Below, in pieces: positions 8,682 through 16,705 of a stretch of 64,000 nucleotides of DNA; the first letter of the stretch is position 1; the number at the start of each line of letters is the position of its first letter. The stretch comes from Stomatobaculum longum (GTDB lineage: Bacteria; Bacillota; Clostridia; Lachnospirales; Lachnospiraceae): assembly GCA_000242235.1 (NCBI GenBank), contig JH590864.1:124001-188000 (forward strand). The letters run 5' to 3'. The notes below the pieces were generated by a model. The model did not search any database. It saw only the letters and a program-made list of their open reading frames with translations, and was not told the origin of the DNA. Made by a program: the position numbers and the translations under genes.

Positions 8682-10496
8682 ATGCGCATCGATTTTTTCA
8701 AGCGAAATACGACGGAAGCAGAACTGGAAGTAAAGCAGTGGAAGTGCAAAAAGTGCGGTGCGGTGCACAGCGTGCGGGAAGTGCGGGCAAATGACTTTGC
8801 CTGCCCGAGCTGTGGCACCCTGGTCCGCATTCATGCGAAGCGCAGAATCAAGCTGCTCGCGGATCCCGGCAGTTTCGAGGAGTGGAATCAGGAACTCCCG
8901 GTCGTGAACCCGCTCGATTTCCCGGACTACGAGCAGAAGCTCTGGGAAGTCAAGGAGACCACGGGGCTCAATGAGGCAGTCGTGACCGGAAAAATCACAA
9001 TCGACGGGATTCCGGTCGCCATCGGTGTCTGCGACGCGCGCTTTTTGATGAGCTCGATGGGCCACAATCTGGGCGAAAAAATTGCGCGCATGGCAGAGCG
9101 CGCTGCGGAGGAAAAGCTCCCGGTGATTCTCTACGCCTGCTCGGGCGGCGCGAGAATGCAGGAGGGCATCATCTCCCTCATGCAGATGGTCAAGACCTCG
9201 GAGGCGCTCGGCAGACTGCAGGAGAGCGGCCAACTCTTCATTTCGGTCCTGACCGACCCGACCATGGGCGGCGTGACCGCAAGTTACGCGATGCTCGGCG
9301 ACATTATTCTCGCGGAGCCGGGCGCGCTGATCGGCTTTACGGGTGCCCGCGTGATTCAGCAGACCATAGGCGGCAAGCTCCCGGAGGGCTTCCAGCGTTC
9401 GGAATTTTTGTTGAAGCACGGCTTCACGGATGCGATTGTGCCGCGGCGCGACCAGAGAGCCGTGCTCGCTCACATTCTGCGCCTCCATGTGCGCGGCGCT
9501 GCCGAGCTCTCGGCGGAAGAGGCGGTGGAAGCTGTTGAATTTGAGGCGGCCGAGCATGTCAACGAGGGAACGGCGGCGGAAGTGAAGCCGCAGAAGGCAC
9601 CGGGCATTTTCCAGGCGGCGGCCTCGGCCATTCAGAATCTACAGCGCCTCGCGCTCGGACAGAGAGAGGATGAGAGCGACGAAGCAGCGCGCACGGACCT
9701 GCCCGAGGGCACGGTGCGGAGCGCCTGGGAGACAGTCAAACTGTCCCGCGCAAAGGACAGAGCGCACGCGATGGATTACATCGACGCCCTGTTCCCGGAC
9801 TTTATGGAACTCCACGGCGATCGTTGCTTCGGGGACGATGAGGCCGTAATCGGCGGCATCGCCTCGTTCCACGGCATTCCGGTCACGGTGATCGGCATCC
9901 AGAAGGGCAGAGACTTCCTCGAAAACAAGAGAAGGAACTTCGCAATGCCGAATCCCGAGGGCTATCGGAAGGCACTCCGCCTCATGAAGCAGGCCGAGCG
10001 CTTCAAGCGCCCCGTGATCTGCTTTGTGGATACGCCGGGTGCCTACTGCGGCATCGGCGCGGAAGAGAGAGGCCAGGGGCAGGCAATCGCCGAGAATCTG
10101 CAGAAGATGGCGGCGCTGAAGACCCCGATTCTCTCGATTATCATCGGCGAGGGTTCGAGCGGCGGCGCACTCGGCGTCGCGACGGCAAACGAAGTCTGGA
10201 TGATGGAGAACGCGGTCTACTCGATTTTGTCACCGGAGGGCTTTGCCGCGATTCTGTACCGCGACGGCAAGCAGGCAGAGCGCGCCGCGGAAAATATGCG
10301 CCTGACTTCCAAGGATCTTCTGGAGCTCGGCGTCATCGAAAAGATTATTCCGGAGAAAGAACCGGCGACCTTTGAAAACATCCGTGACATCGCGCGGGAA
10401 CTGGATCCCGAACTTCTCGACTTTATCGGCCGCTACGGCGCAATGAGCCGCGAGGAACTCGCAAACCAGCGCTACGAGCGCTTCCGGAAGTTCTGA
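8682..10496 (+). CDS. accDA: Acetyl-CoA carboxylase carboxyltransferase, beta-alpha fusion
   Basis: A 604-residue fusion of AccD and AccA, the carboxyltransferase that makes malonyl-CoA from carboxybiotin. The N-terminal half has the AccD four-Cys zinc ribbon (Cys22, 25, 41, 44) and the crotonase-like GGARMQEG and LTDPTMGGVTASYA stretches. A linker at about 285-340 joins the AccA half, which shows MELHGDRCFGDD, QKGRDFLENKRRNF and the GEGSSGGALG loop. In many bacteria these are separate genes. Biotin carboxyl carrier (accB) and biotin carboxylase (accC) must be encoded elsewhere. AGGGG lies upstream of ATG 8682; the next gene begins 12 bases after the stop. Confidence 0.95.
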   Translation: MRIDFFKRNTTEAELEVKQWKCKKCGAVHSVREVRANDFACPSCGTLVRIHAKRRIKLLADPGSFEEWNQELPVVNPLDFPDYEQKLWEVKETTGLNEAVVTGKITIDGIPVAIGVCDARFLMSSMGHNLGEKIARMAERAAEEKLPVILYACSGGARMQEGIISLMQMVKTSEALGRLQESGQLFISVLTDPTMGGVTASYAMLGDIILAEPGALIGFTGARVIQQTIGGKLPEGFQRSEFLLKHGFTDAIVPRRDQRAVLAHILRLHVRGAAELSAEEAVEAVEFEAAEHVNEGTAAEVKPQKAPGIFQAAASAIQNLQRLALGQREDESDEAARTDLPEGTVRSAWETVKLSRAKDRAHAMDYIDALFPDFMELHGDRCFGDDEAVIGGIASFHGIPVTVIGIQKGRDFLENKRRNFAMPNPEGYRKALRLMKQAERFKRPVICFVDTPGAYCGIGAEERGQGQAIAENLQKMAALKTPILSIIIGEGSSGGALGVATANEVWMMENAVYSILSPEGFAAILYRDGKQAERAAENMRLTSKDLLELGVIEKIIPEKEPATFENIRDIARELDPELLDFIGRYGAMSREELANQRYERFRKF

Positions 10497-10507
10497 GGAG
10501 GTTCTGC

Positions 10508-11230
10508 ATGCGACGGGAAAACGGAATGGCGCTCCTTTTACTCTCCGCCACGCTGCTGCTCTTTGCAGGTTGCGGACAGAAAAAGAGCAAAGAAGCGACA
10601 AACAGCGCGGTGCCCGGCACGGCGTCTGTGAGCGAAGAGAGCGCGGCGACCGGTACGGCGGCGGAAGCAGAAGAGACGCTCAGTGGCGTGGTGCTCGAGG
10701 CGTCGATGAACGGCTTCACGCTGCAGAATAAGGACCGGGGGCTTATCTATATCGCGACCGGCGAGGACGCCGCCGAGAAACCGGATCTCACGAGACTGGC
10801 AAACGGCATCGTGCCGGGAGAGGGTATACGCTTGCTCGGCAAGACCGAGGACGGAACTTTTCAGCTCAGCGCCGCGGCCGATGAGGCGACGGCGCTCGGC
10901 GATAAGGATGCGCTCTACACGGTCGGACAGGCGCTGCTCGCGGTGCGGGACAAGAATCCGGACGCGCTCGCCGGTATGGCGACCTACCCGCTGTATCTCG
11001 GACTGGCGTCCGGCAATGAGGTCGACAACAAAGACGAGTTATTGCAGAAGTATACGGCAGAGCAGATTTTCACCGATGCGTTCTGTGAATCTGTCCTGCA
11101 CGCCGATCTCTTAACAATCAAGGCGGCCGACGGAAATCTGGTCGTCTCGGCTAACGGCGGCAGACCGAATATGATTTTCACCAAGACCGACGCGGGCTAT
11201 AAGCTCAGCGCCGTGAATGTCACAAAATAA
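10508..11230 (+). CDS. Lipoprotein of unknown function
   Basis: A 240-residue secreted lipoprotein: charged start, hydrophobic segment and lipobox LFAGC with Cys22, followed by a Ser/Ala/Thr/Glu-rich linker to about residue 58. The remaining region (about 60-240) is soluble; it includes a beta-rich stretch and a DKDALYTVGQALLAVRDKNPDALA helix typical of extracellular Firmicute lipoproteins, but no named domain. GAGGAGG lies seven bases before ATG 10508. It sits between accDA and glnS with short gaps, so probably cotranscribed, though the genes share no clear theme. Confidence 0.8.
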   Translation: MRRENGMALLLLSATLLLFAGCGQKKSKEATNSAVPGTASVSEESAATGTAAEAEETLSGVVLEASMNGFTLQNKDRGLIYIATGEDAAEKPDLTRLANGIVPGEGIRLLGKTEDGTFQLSAAADEATALGDKDALYTVGQALLAVRDKNPDALAGMATYPLYLGLASGNEVDNKDELLQKYTAEQIFTDAFCESVLHADLLTIKAADGNLVVSANGGRPNMIFTKTDAGYKLSAVNVTK

Positions 11231-11245
11231 GAGAGGAGACGCCCC

Positions 11246-12949
11246 ATGAGCGAGGACAAGAAAGCAATGGAAGCGGCAACAGAGGAAGCAGCGGGCGGCG
11301 AGCGCCGCGAGAAGAACTTCATCGAGAATGAAATTGACAAGGATCTGGCATCGGGAAGATATTCGCATGTTCAGACGCGCTTCCCACCGGAGCCGAACGG
11401 CTACCTGCACATCGGGCACGCAAAGTCGATTCTCTTGAATTCCGGTCTTGCGGAGGAGTATCACGGTCTCTTTAACCTTCGCTATGACGACACGAATCCG
11501 ACCAAGGAGAAGTGGGAGTTTGTCGAGTCCATCCGCGCGGATGTCGAGTGGCTCGGCGCAAAGTTTGACGACCGTATCTTCTTTGCCTCCAACTACTTTG
11601 AGACCATGTACGAGTGCGCGGTCAAGCTGATTAAGAAGGGCAAGGCCTTTGTCTGCGATCTGACCGCGGATCAGATCCGCGAGTACCGCGGCGACTTCAA
11701 CACGCCCGGCAAGGAGAGTCCGTACCGGAACCGCTCGGTCGAGGAGAACTTAAAGCTCTTTGAGGAGATGCGCGAGGGCAAGTACGCGGACGGCGAGAAA
11801 GTGCTCCGCGCAAAGATTGACATGGCGTCTCCGAATATCAACATGCGGGACCCGGTCATCTACCGCATTGCGCACCTCTCCCATCAGAACACCGGCGACA
11901 AGTGGTGCATCTACCCGATGTACGACTTCGCACATCCGATTGAGGACGCGGTCGAGCACATCACCCACTCAATCTGCACGCTGGAGTTTGAGGATCACCG
12001 CCCGCTCTACGACTGGGTCGTGAACGAGTGCGAGTTCGAGGAGCCGCCGCGCCAGATTGAATTTGCAAAGCTCTACCTCACGAATGTCGTGACCGGCAAG
12101 CGCTACATCAAAAAGCTCGTTGAGGACGGCATTGTGGACGGCTGGGACGATCCGCGCCTGGTCTCGATTGCGGCGCTGCGCCGCCGCGGCTATACGCCGG
12201 AGTCGATTAAGCGCTTTGTGGAGCTGGTCGGTGTATCGAAGGCAAATTCTTCGGTGGATTCCGCGATGCTCGAGTACTGCATCCGCGAGGATCTGAAACT
12301 CTCGCGTGCGCGGATGATGGCGGTGTTAAAGCCGCTCAAGCTGATCATCGACAACTATCCGGAGGGACAGACCGAGGACCTCGTGATGCCGAATAACCTC
12401 GAGAATCCGGAACTCGGCAGTCGCGTGATTCCGTTCGGCAGAGAGCTCTGGATTGAGGAGGACGATTTCCGCGAGGAGCCGCCGAAGAAGTACTTCCGCC
12501 TGTTCCCGGGCAATGAAGTGCGTCTCATGGGCGCTTACTTTGTGAAGTGCGTCGGCGTCGACAAAGATGAAACCGGCAAGGTGGTCGCCGTGCACTGCAC
12601 CTACGACCCGGAGACCAAGAGCGGCACGGGCTTTGAGGGCAGAAAGGTGAAGGGAACCATTCACTGGGTCAATGCTTCGACCGCTGTCAATGCCGAGTGC
12701 CGCCTCTACGAGAACCTGGTCGATGAGGAGAAGGGCAAGCTCGACGCAAACGGCAACCTGAACTTAAATCCGAATTCCCGCATCATCTTAAAGGATTGCA
12801 AACTGGAGCCGAACTTTGACGGCGCCAAGGCCTATGACAGCTACCAGTTCGTGAGAAACGGCTTCTTCTGCGTGGATTCGAAGGATTCCCGTCCGGACAG
12901 CCTTGTCTTTAACCGCATTGTCTCGCTGAAGAGCAGCTTTAAGCTCTGA
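11246..12949 (+). CDS. glnS: Glutaminyl-tRNA synthetase
   Basis: A 567-residue class I synthetase charging tRNA-Gln. The HIGH motif is at 55-58 within [15 protein letters not shown], and [14 protein letters not shown] and the C-terminal [11 protein letters not shown] anticodon-binding barrel mark it as GlnRS, not GluRS. The usual KMSKS-like loop (LSKRK in most bacterial GlnRS) is replaced by [10 protein letters not shown], keeping only the GKR. Similar variants occur, to my memory, in Lachnospiraceae. GAGAGGAG precedes ATG 11246. Presence of GlnRS means Gln-tRNA can be made directly. Confidence 0.95.
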   Translation: MSEDKKAMEAATEEAAGGERREKNFIENEIDKDLASGRYSHVQTRFPPEPNGYLHIGHAKSILLNSGLAEEYHGLFNLRYDDTNPTKEKWEFVESIRADVEWLGAKFDDRIFFASNYFETMYECAVKLIKKGKAFVCDLTADQIREYRGDFNTPGKESPYRNRSVEENLKLFEEMREGKYADGEKVLRAKIDMASPNINMRDPVIYRIAHLSHQNTGDKWCIYPMYDFAHPIEDAVEHITHSICTLEFEDHRPLYDWVVNECEFEEPPRQIEFAKLYLTNVVTGKRYIKKLVEDGIVDGWDDPRLVSIAALRRRGYTPESIKRFVELVGVSKANSSVDSAMLEYCIREDLKLSRARMMAVLKPLKLIIDNYPEGQTEDLVMPNNLENPELGSRVIPFGRELWIEEDDFREEPPKKYFRLFPGNEVRLMGAYFVKCVGVDKDETGKVVAVHCTYDPETKSGTGFEGRKVKGTIHWVNASTAVNAECRLYENLVDEEKGKLDANGNLNLNPNSRIILKDCKLEPNFDGAKAYDSYQFVRNGFFCVDSKDSRPDSLVFNRIVSLKSSFKL

Positions 12950-13056
12950 GACGGAAGGAGACAAGCATAAAAGCAAAGCGCGGGCAGCCTTAAGCGCTTG
13001 CTGCGCCGAAACTTTGGCGCATACCGCTGTTTCTGAGAAGGAAAGAAGAGTGATAT

Positions 13057-13944
13057 ATGATAGATTTGGACTTGCGCTCCTGTGAGCTCTGTCCGAGACT
13101 CTGTCGTGTCAATCGGGAAGAGAAGCCGGGTGCCTGCGGATGCAGCGCCCGGCTTCTTGCCGCAAGGGCGGCGCTCCACTTCGGAGAGGAACCCTGTATC
13201 AGCGGCACCGAGGGCTCCGGCACTGTCTTTTTTTCGGGCTGTAATCTGCACTGCGTCTTCTGTCAGAACCATAAAATAAGCCGGGAGCGCTACGGCAAAG
13301 CGCTGACGGCAGTGCGGCTCGCGGATATTTTCCGGGAACTCGAGGCAAAGGGCGCAAACAATATAAACCTCGTGACGCCGACGCCCTGGGTCACGGAGAT
13401 CGTGAAGGCCCTGGAGCTCTACCGCCCGACTGTGCCGGTGCTCTACAATACCTCGGGCTATGAGCGGGTCGAAGTGCTCCGGGAGCTCGAAGGCCTGGTC
13501 GATGTCTGGTTGCCGGACTATAAGTATGCGGACAGCGCACTCGCTGCACGCTTTTCCGGTGCGGCGGATTATCCGGCGGTTGCGCGGGCGGCGCTGCAGG
13601 AGATGTACCGGCAGAGCGGAAACCTCACATTAAATAAAGAAGGAAAGGCAGTCCGCGGGGTGATGATACGGCATCTCGTGCTGCCGCTGCACTTAAAAAA
13701 CAGCTTTGCGGTCCTGGATGACATCGCAGCGCTGTTTGGGACAGAACAGTATGTGAGCCTCATGTTTCAGTATACGCCCTTTGTAAAGACGCGTTTTCCG
13801 GAACTGAACCGCGCGCTGACCGGACGGGAGAGAGCGCGCGCCGAGGCGTATTTTTTGCAATGCGGTTTCCGGAACGGCTATATCCAGGAGGCGGACAGCA
13901 AGGGCAGCCGCTTCCTGCCGGACTTTAATTTAGAGGGCATATAG
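13057..13944 (+). CDS. Radical SAM protein, PflX/COG1313 type
   Basis: A 295-residue radical SAM enzyme with the [4Fe-4S] motif Cys62-x3-Cys66-x2-Cys69 in FSGCNLHCVFCQNHKIS and an additional N-terminal Cys group (Cys9, 12, 16, 27, 29). These features and the HLVLPLHLKNS stretch match the putative pyruvate formate-lyase activating-like family PflX, whose substrate is not established. No glycyl radical enzyme lies nearby, so a PFL partner cannot be argued from context. AAGGAAAGAAGAG lies before ATG 13057. A strong shared terminator follows at 14052. Confidence 0.85.
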   Translation: MIDLDLRSCELCPRLCRVNREEKPGACGCSARLLAARAALHFGEEPCISGTEGSGTVFFSGCNLHCVFCQNHKISRERYGKALTAVRLADIFRELEAKGANNINLVTPTPWVTEIVKALELYRPTVPVLYNTSGYERVEVLRELEGLVDVWLPDYKYADSALAARFSGAADYPAVARAALQEMYRQSGNLTLNKEGKAVRGVMIRHLVLPLHLKNSFAVLDDIAALFGTEQYVSLMFQYTPFVKTRFPELNRALTGRERARAEAYFLQCGFRNGYIQEADSKGSRFLPDFNLEGI

Positions 13945-14051
13945 CGTTTAGCGGAAATATAGCGTGATGGGACAAAGCAAGAGCAAAACCGGGCAGTGAT
14001 TCATCCATGCCGGATTGACATGGGTTGATCGGTCGGAATGTAAAAAAAAGA

Positions 14052-14095
14052 AAACCGCGCCGCAGAGAGGTACTTACCTCTCTGCGGCGCGGTTT
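14052..14095. terminator. Bidirectional terminator
   Basis: A perfect 19-bp stem (14052-14070 with 14077-14095, loop TACTTA) is flanked by an A-run on the left and a T-rich run on the right. It can stop the radical SAM transcript on the plus strand and the convergent gene 14099-14605 on the minus strand. Confidence 0.9.
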
Positions 14096-14098
14096 GTT

Positions 14099-14605
14099 TT
14101 ATTCTTCCTCCGTGATCTCGGTAGCGCGCTTTGCGCTGCTGCCGGCTGCTGCATAGGACTTCGCGAGAATGTTCTCGGAGGTGATTTCCTCCGCCGCGCT
14201 GTCTGCGGCCGCCTCGGCGGTCTCACGCACGGTCTCGGTCGCAGTCTCTGCCGTCGCCTGTGTTTCCGCTGCTTTCTCGCCGGAAGCCGCCTGCAGGTTG
14301 TCGGCGAGAATGTTGCCGACATCCCTTAACATGCCCGCAGCACTCGAGACCATACCCTTCGCCGCCTCCAGTGTGTTCTGGGCCGCCGCCGTGAACTCAC
14401 CGCGGTTTGCGTTCAGCGAGACATAGTTCCGGTTCGGTGTCTCGGTGTGCGGGGCGTGATCGCTCTCACCGTCCTCTTCGTAGTCGTGGAATTCTTCGTC
14501 CAGATCGCGGTGGAACTCACTGTACTGGCGGTAGTAGGAGACAGCTGCCGCCGCAGCGCCCGCGATCAGTGCGAGGTGCGCAAGTCTTCCCAATAATTTA
14601 GCCAT
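14099..14605 (-). CDS. Membrane-anchored Ala-rich hypothetical protein
   Basis: A 168-residue protein starting MAKLLGRLAHLALIAG: one N-terminal hydrophobic segment (about 5-23), an acidic stretch with FHRDLDEEFHDYEEDGESD, then Ala/Glu/Thr-rich helices (from about residue 75) with low complexity. It looks like a YtxH-type single-pass stress-associated protein, but sequence similarity is only compositional. I placed the start at 14605, where GAGAGGAG lies upstream; a longer frame to 14920 adds hydrophobic AT-rich translation without a site. Function unknown. Confidence 0.65.
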   Translation of the reverse strand: MAKLLGRLAHLALIAGAAAAAVSYYRQYSEFHRDLDEEFHDYEEDGESDHAPHTETPNRNYVSLNANRGEFTAAAQNTLEAAKGMVSSAAGMLRDVGNILADNLQAASGEKAAETQATAETATETVRETAEAAADSAAEEITSENILAKSYAAAGSSAKRATEITEEE

Positions 14606-15018
14606 GCTTAAAACTCCTCTCTCAATCTTTTCTAGTAGTGTAAGCCAGAATGCCCAAAAAGAAAAGCCGTAAGCGGCTCCTAACGGCACAAAAAGAGGGA
14701 AAACGAAAAAATGGCACCTGTATTTCAAAGAGAATAGTGGATAAGACAGGTCTGCTATCAGGGGATTGTGAAACACTACCAGTAAAATAGAAAGATTCAG
14801 ATGAAACATAGAGAAAACGACAGTTAGCCTAGGAGAATAAATAGGGAAAATCACGAAAATCGAAAAAACAGTCCCGCTTGTCAGAACATCTATAGACAGA
14901 AACAGGCAGTCGTGATACATTGATTAAGAAAGTATTAATGTGCAGAAGGGGGCTCAGCAACCTTCTGCGGGGAAAGTCGAGAGACTTACCCGGCAGTGCA
15001 GAGAGAAAGGGGAGGGAC
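14606..15018. other. 413-base divergent intergenic region with structured leader
   Basis: AT-rich intergenic DNA between the Ala-rich gene and the first wall-binding protein. At its right end two hairpins sit in tandem: GCAGAAGG (14942-14949) with CCTTCTGC (14961-14968), then GGG-AAGTC (14970-14978) with GACTT-CCC (14983-14991) around a GAGA loop. The run ends in AAAGGGGAGGG before ATG 15019. They would form in the 5' leader. I see no match to a riboswitch class that I know, and no convincing promoter could be fixed. Confidence 0.5.
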
Positions 15019-16683
15019 ATGAAACAAACGAAACATGTCAAAGCAGCCAGAGCGTTTCTGCTGGCGGCAGCTGCTACTTGCCTCTTTCCGACCGTGACAG
15101 CCTATGCAATTGAGGGCTGGAACAAAGTCGGAGACGAGTGGCAGTACCTGAACCGGGAGGATCAGCCGGTGACCAATGCCTTCAAGAAGTCGAAGGAAGA
15201 TTGGTTCTACCTTGGCGACTCCGGAGTTCTTCTGAAGAACCGCATTTTCTCCTACGGCGGGTCGGACTACTATGTCGACCAGGACGGCCGCATGGCAAAA
15301 AATGCCTGGGTCTTCATTGACCACGAGAGCGATCCCGACAGCAATTACGGCGACGGCGGTTGGCACTACTTCGGTGCCGACGGCAAGGGCTATCGCGCGA
15401 AGGGCAAGGGTTTCCGCAAGGAAATCGACGGCCAGTACTATGCGTTCGATGAGAACGGCAACATGCTGACCGGCTGGATCGACGAGGAGGGCAATGTCCT
15501 CAGCGACGAGGATCCGTTTGTCAACGCGCGCTACTACGCGGATGCGGACGGTGCGCTCTACACGAACCGCTGGCTCTACTACGACTGGGGTTCCCACCTC
15601 ACGAGTGAGGTGACAGGTCGCAGCTACGAGGACTACGAGAAGATGTGGTTCTACTTCGGGGCGGACTCGAAGAAGTACCGGAGTCGCGCGGGCGAGCAGC
15701 CGTTCCAGCGCGACATCAACGGCGCGACCTACGGCTTCGATGAGAAGGGCGTCATGATCGAGTGGTGGGACAAGGTCGCAAGTATCTCGAACGCGGTTCG
15801 CTCCAACCCGACCGCCGATGAGCGCGTGCGCTACTACGACGGTTACGACGGCGGCCCGCTGATGAAGAACAAGTGGCTCTGGATGTATCCGTCGGCAAAC
15901 CTCGATGAGAATGCGAACCTGGATCTCGAGAGCTCCTGGTGGAGAACCGACTCTAAGGGCAGAGCGTACCGCAATAAGATTCTGAAGGTCGGCGGCCGCG
16001 AGTATGCATTCGACGGCATCGGCCGCATGAAGACGGGCTTTGTCCTCTTTGACCGCGCGAAGAGCGAATTTGTCGCGCAGTACGATGTGGATGCCTGGAG
16101 CGCAAAGGACTTCATCGAGGGCAATATGTACGGCATCGAGAAGGCGGATCTGTACCTCTTCTCGCCGGATGAGATGAACGACGGCTCCATGCAGGCAGGC
16201 AAGGAAATCACGGTGGAACTCGCGGACGGCCCGAGAACCTTTGCGTTCGCACCGAGCGGCAAGGCTTACGGTAGCCGCAACTATCTCCAGAAGAAGGACA
16301 ACAAGTTCTACATCAACGGCCTTCGCCTGGATGCACCGGAAGATGCAGGCTACGGCATTGTCATCCAGAATATCGGCACGCTTAGCACGCCGCAGTACCG
16401 TTTCTTTGTCGTCGACAAGAACGGCAAGATTGTGAGCGGCAGACGTGTGCTGAACACCGGTGAGGGCTACATTCTGGTCTACAACGGCCAGTTCATCGGC
16501 TTCTCCGGCGACGAGGACGCACCGCGCTGGAGAAACAGCGGCAGTGCGGGTGCGGGCTTCTATCACTACGACAGAAGCGAGCGCGACCACTTCGCGCGCG
16601 GCCTGATTGCCGGCCCGAACACGACTGTGACGAAGAACGATGTGCCGGATGACCTGGCACTCTTTATCGCAGATCCGAACTAA
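15019..16683 (+). CDS. Secreted cell-wall-binding repeat protein
   Basis: A 554-residue exported protein: signal peptide with likely cleavage after TAYA (residue 30), then essentially only aromatic repeats of the choline/glucan-binding kind (for example WFYLGDSGVLLKN, YYVDQDGRMAKNAWV, YYAFDENGNMLTGW). Such repeats bind choline or other wall polymer decorations and hold the protein on the surface. No enzymatic domain is evident, so it may be a structural or adhesive surface protein. AAAGGGGAGGG precedes ATG 15019; an in-frame upstream ATG at 14920 has no site. It heads a run of three large secreted proteins, followed 23 bases later by the 2165-residue one. Confidence 0.88.
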   Translation: MKQTKHVKAARAFLLAAAATCLFPTVTAYAIEGWNKVGDEWQYLNREDQPVTNAFKKSKEDWFYLGDSGVLLKNRIFSYGGSDYYVDQDGRMAKNAWVFIDHESDPDSNYGDGGWHYFGADGKGYRAKGKGFRKEIDGQYYAFDENGNMLTGWIDEEGNVLSDEDPFVNARYYADADGALYTNRWLYYDWGSHLTSEVTGRSYEDYEKMWFYFGADSKKYRSRAGEQPFQRDINGATYGFDEKGVMIEWWDKVASISNAVRSNPTADERVRYYDGYDGGPLMKNKWLWMYPSANLDENANLDLESSWWRTDSKGRAYRNKILKVGGREYAFDGIGRMKTGFVLFDRAKSEFVAQYDVDAWSAKDFIEGNMYGIEKADLYLFSPDEMNDGSMQAGKEITVELADGPRTFAFAPSGKAYGSRNYLQKKDNKFYINGLRLDAPEDAGYGIVIQNIGTLSTPQYRFFVVDKNGKIVSGRRVLNTGEGYILVYNGQFIGFSGDEDAPRWRNSGSAGAGFYHYDRSERDHFARGLIAGPNTTVTKNDVPDDLALFIADPN

Positions 16684-16705
16684 GAAGGGAGCGTGACAGA
16701 AAGAT

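Noticed and set aside
10497-11245. T-box or other riboswitch before glnS
   Set aside because: Only 15 bases separate glnS from the upstream lipoprotein gene and no T-box sequence is present.
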